Positions 6,031 through 6,554 of a stretch of DNA of 6,554 nucleotides are shown in pieces. This DNA is from an uncultured Gallionellaceae bacterium (lineage in GTDB: Bacteria; Pseudomonadota; Gammaproteobacteria; Burkholderiales; Sulfuricellaceae), in the NCBI GenBank assembly GCA_937873435.1, contig CALMWM010000155.1, forward strand, positions 1-6,554, written 5' to 3'. The translations under genes were made by a program, and so were the position numbers. The notes under the pieces were generated by a model, which was given only the letters and a program-made list of their open reading frames with translations, ran no database searches and was not told the origin of the DNA. Position 1 is the first letter of the stretch. The number at the start of each line of letters is the position of its first letter.

Positions 6031-6513
6031 TTAAGACAAAATCCGGTTCATCATTCTGGTTTTGATCAGGGGATGCACGAACTGGGCTACATCCCCGCCC
6101 AGCAGCGCAATTTCGCGCACCATGCTGGCCGATATGAACATGTATTGCTCCGAGGGCGTCAGGAACACCGTTTCGACCTCGGCATACAGGCTGCGGTTCA
6201 TCCCGGCCAGCTGGAATTCGTATTCGAAGTCGGAAACGGCCCGCAAGCCCCGCAACACTACGCGCGCATCGTTCGCGCGCAAAAAATCCATCAACAATCC
6301 TTCGAAGCCGACTACCCGCACCGAGGGCAAATCGGCCAATACGGCGGCGGCCATTTCCACCCGTTCGTCCAGCGGGAAATAGGGCTTTTTGCCGGGACTG
6401 CCGGCGACCGCCACGATCACTTCGTCGAACAGCCTGACGGCGCGCCGTACCAGGTCTTCATGGCCGCGCGTGACCGGGTCGAAAGTGCCGGGATAGATCG
6501 CCCGTAGCGTCAT
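6031..6513 (-). CDS. coaD: Phosphopantetheine adenylyltransferase
   Basis: 160 aa, full length for the family (E. coli about 159). It transfers AMP from ATP to 4'-phosphopantetheine, giving dephospho-CoA and pyrophosphate, the penultimate step of coenzyme A synthesis, in the cytosol. Nucleotidyltransferase motifs are clear: YPGTFDPVTRGH at 7-18 with Thr10 and His18, Lys42, LRGLRAVSDFEYE at 87-99 with Arg88 and Arg91, and ISASMVRE at 127-134 followed by GGDV. These positions match the E. coli enzyme residue for residue. ATG at 6513 is preceded by GGGAGG (6518-6523), a rather short 4-nt spacing, and overlaps the stop of the upstream gene (ATGA), so translational coupling is likely. The ferredoxin gene follows after 20 nt in the same operon. 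Confidence 0.98.
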   Translation of the reverse strand: MTLRAIYPGTFDPVTRGHEDLVRRAVRLFDEVIVAVAGSPGKKPYFPLDERVEMAAAVLADLPSVRVVGFEGLLMDFLRANDARVVLRGLRAVSDFEYEFQLAGMNRSLYAEVETVFLTPSEQYMFISASMVREIALLGGDVAQFVHPLIKTRMMNRILS

Positions 6514-6554
6514 GAAGCCTCCCGCGTCAACAAGTAATAAAACACTTTTCCGGC
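6510..6554 (-). CDS. rsmD: 3' end of probable 16S rRNA (guanine966-N2)-methyltransferase
   Basis: Reading from the right edge on the minus strand gives 14 residues, AGKVFYYLLTREAS, then TGA at 6510-6512, which overlaps the coaD ATG. The ending (small residue, G-x-V, aromatic, Leu-Leu, Arg-Glu) fits the C-terminus of RsmD, and rsmD directly upstream of coaD is a widespread order. RsmD methylates G966 of 16S rRNA. Only a tail is visible, so the call rests on position and this short match. Confidence 0.7.
   Translation of the reverse strand, partial: AGKVFYYLLTREAS

Noticed and set aside
6022..6507. 161-codon plus-strand open frame
   Set aside because: It is the exact antisense shadow of coaD, which matches its family residue for residue.

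Overview
The window looks like a piece of a GC-rich betaproteobacterial chromosome. This is inferred from the rsmD–coaD–ferredoxin order on the minus strand, the Allochromatium-type 2[4Fe-4S] ferredoxin, and the strong C/G bias at third codon positions. No genus can be assigned from the sequence alone.

Positions 1-4049 (+ strand) hold a tight three-gene run. First is the 3' part of a CHAT-domain (caspase-like) protease with a helical, TPR-like C-terminal region. After 18 nt comes a DUF2235/Tle1-type alpha/beta-hydrolase (putative phospholipase) that ends in a domain resembling the galactophilic lectin LecA/PA-IL. After 22 nt comes a peptidoglycan-binding domain fused to a GH19 (chitinase/endolysin-like) domain. 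All visible catalytic motifs are intact. Neither hydrolase has a signal peptide, so they look like a lipase and a wall hydrolase delivered by a specialised route (type VI secretion is the obvious candidate) or released inside the cell, with a possibly regulatory protease alongside.

Positions 4050-5450 are compositionally different. There is a GC-rich palindromic element (4084-4145), then AT-rich DNA with small inverted repeats and no gene. Then comes an AT-rich, TTG-initiated gene (4539-5432) for a protein with two membrane helices and a predicted periplasmic domain containing its only two cysteines. Its layout is compatible with an immunity protein against the upstream lipase, but that is inference.

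Positions 5433-5758 are non-coding and end in a strong bidirectional intrinsic terminator. From 5759 to the end the minus strand carries a housekeeping operon. In transcription order it is the last codons of a probable rsmD, coaD (phosphopantetheine adenylyltransferase, complete, overlapping rsmD by ATGA) and a YfhL-type ferredoxin. The accessory cluster therefore sits directly next to conserved core genes.
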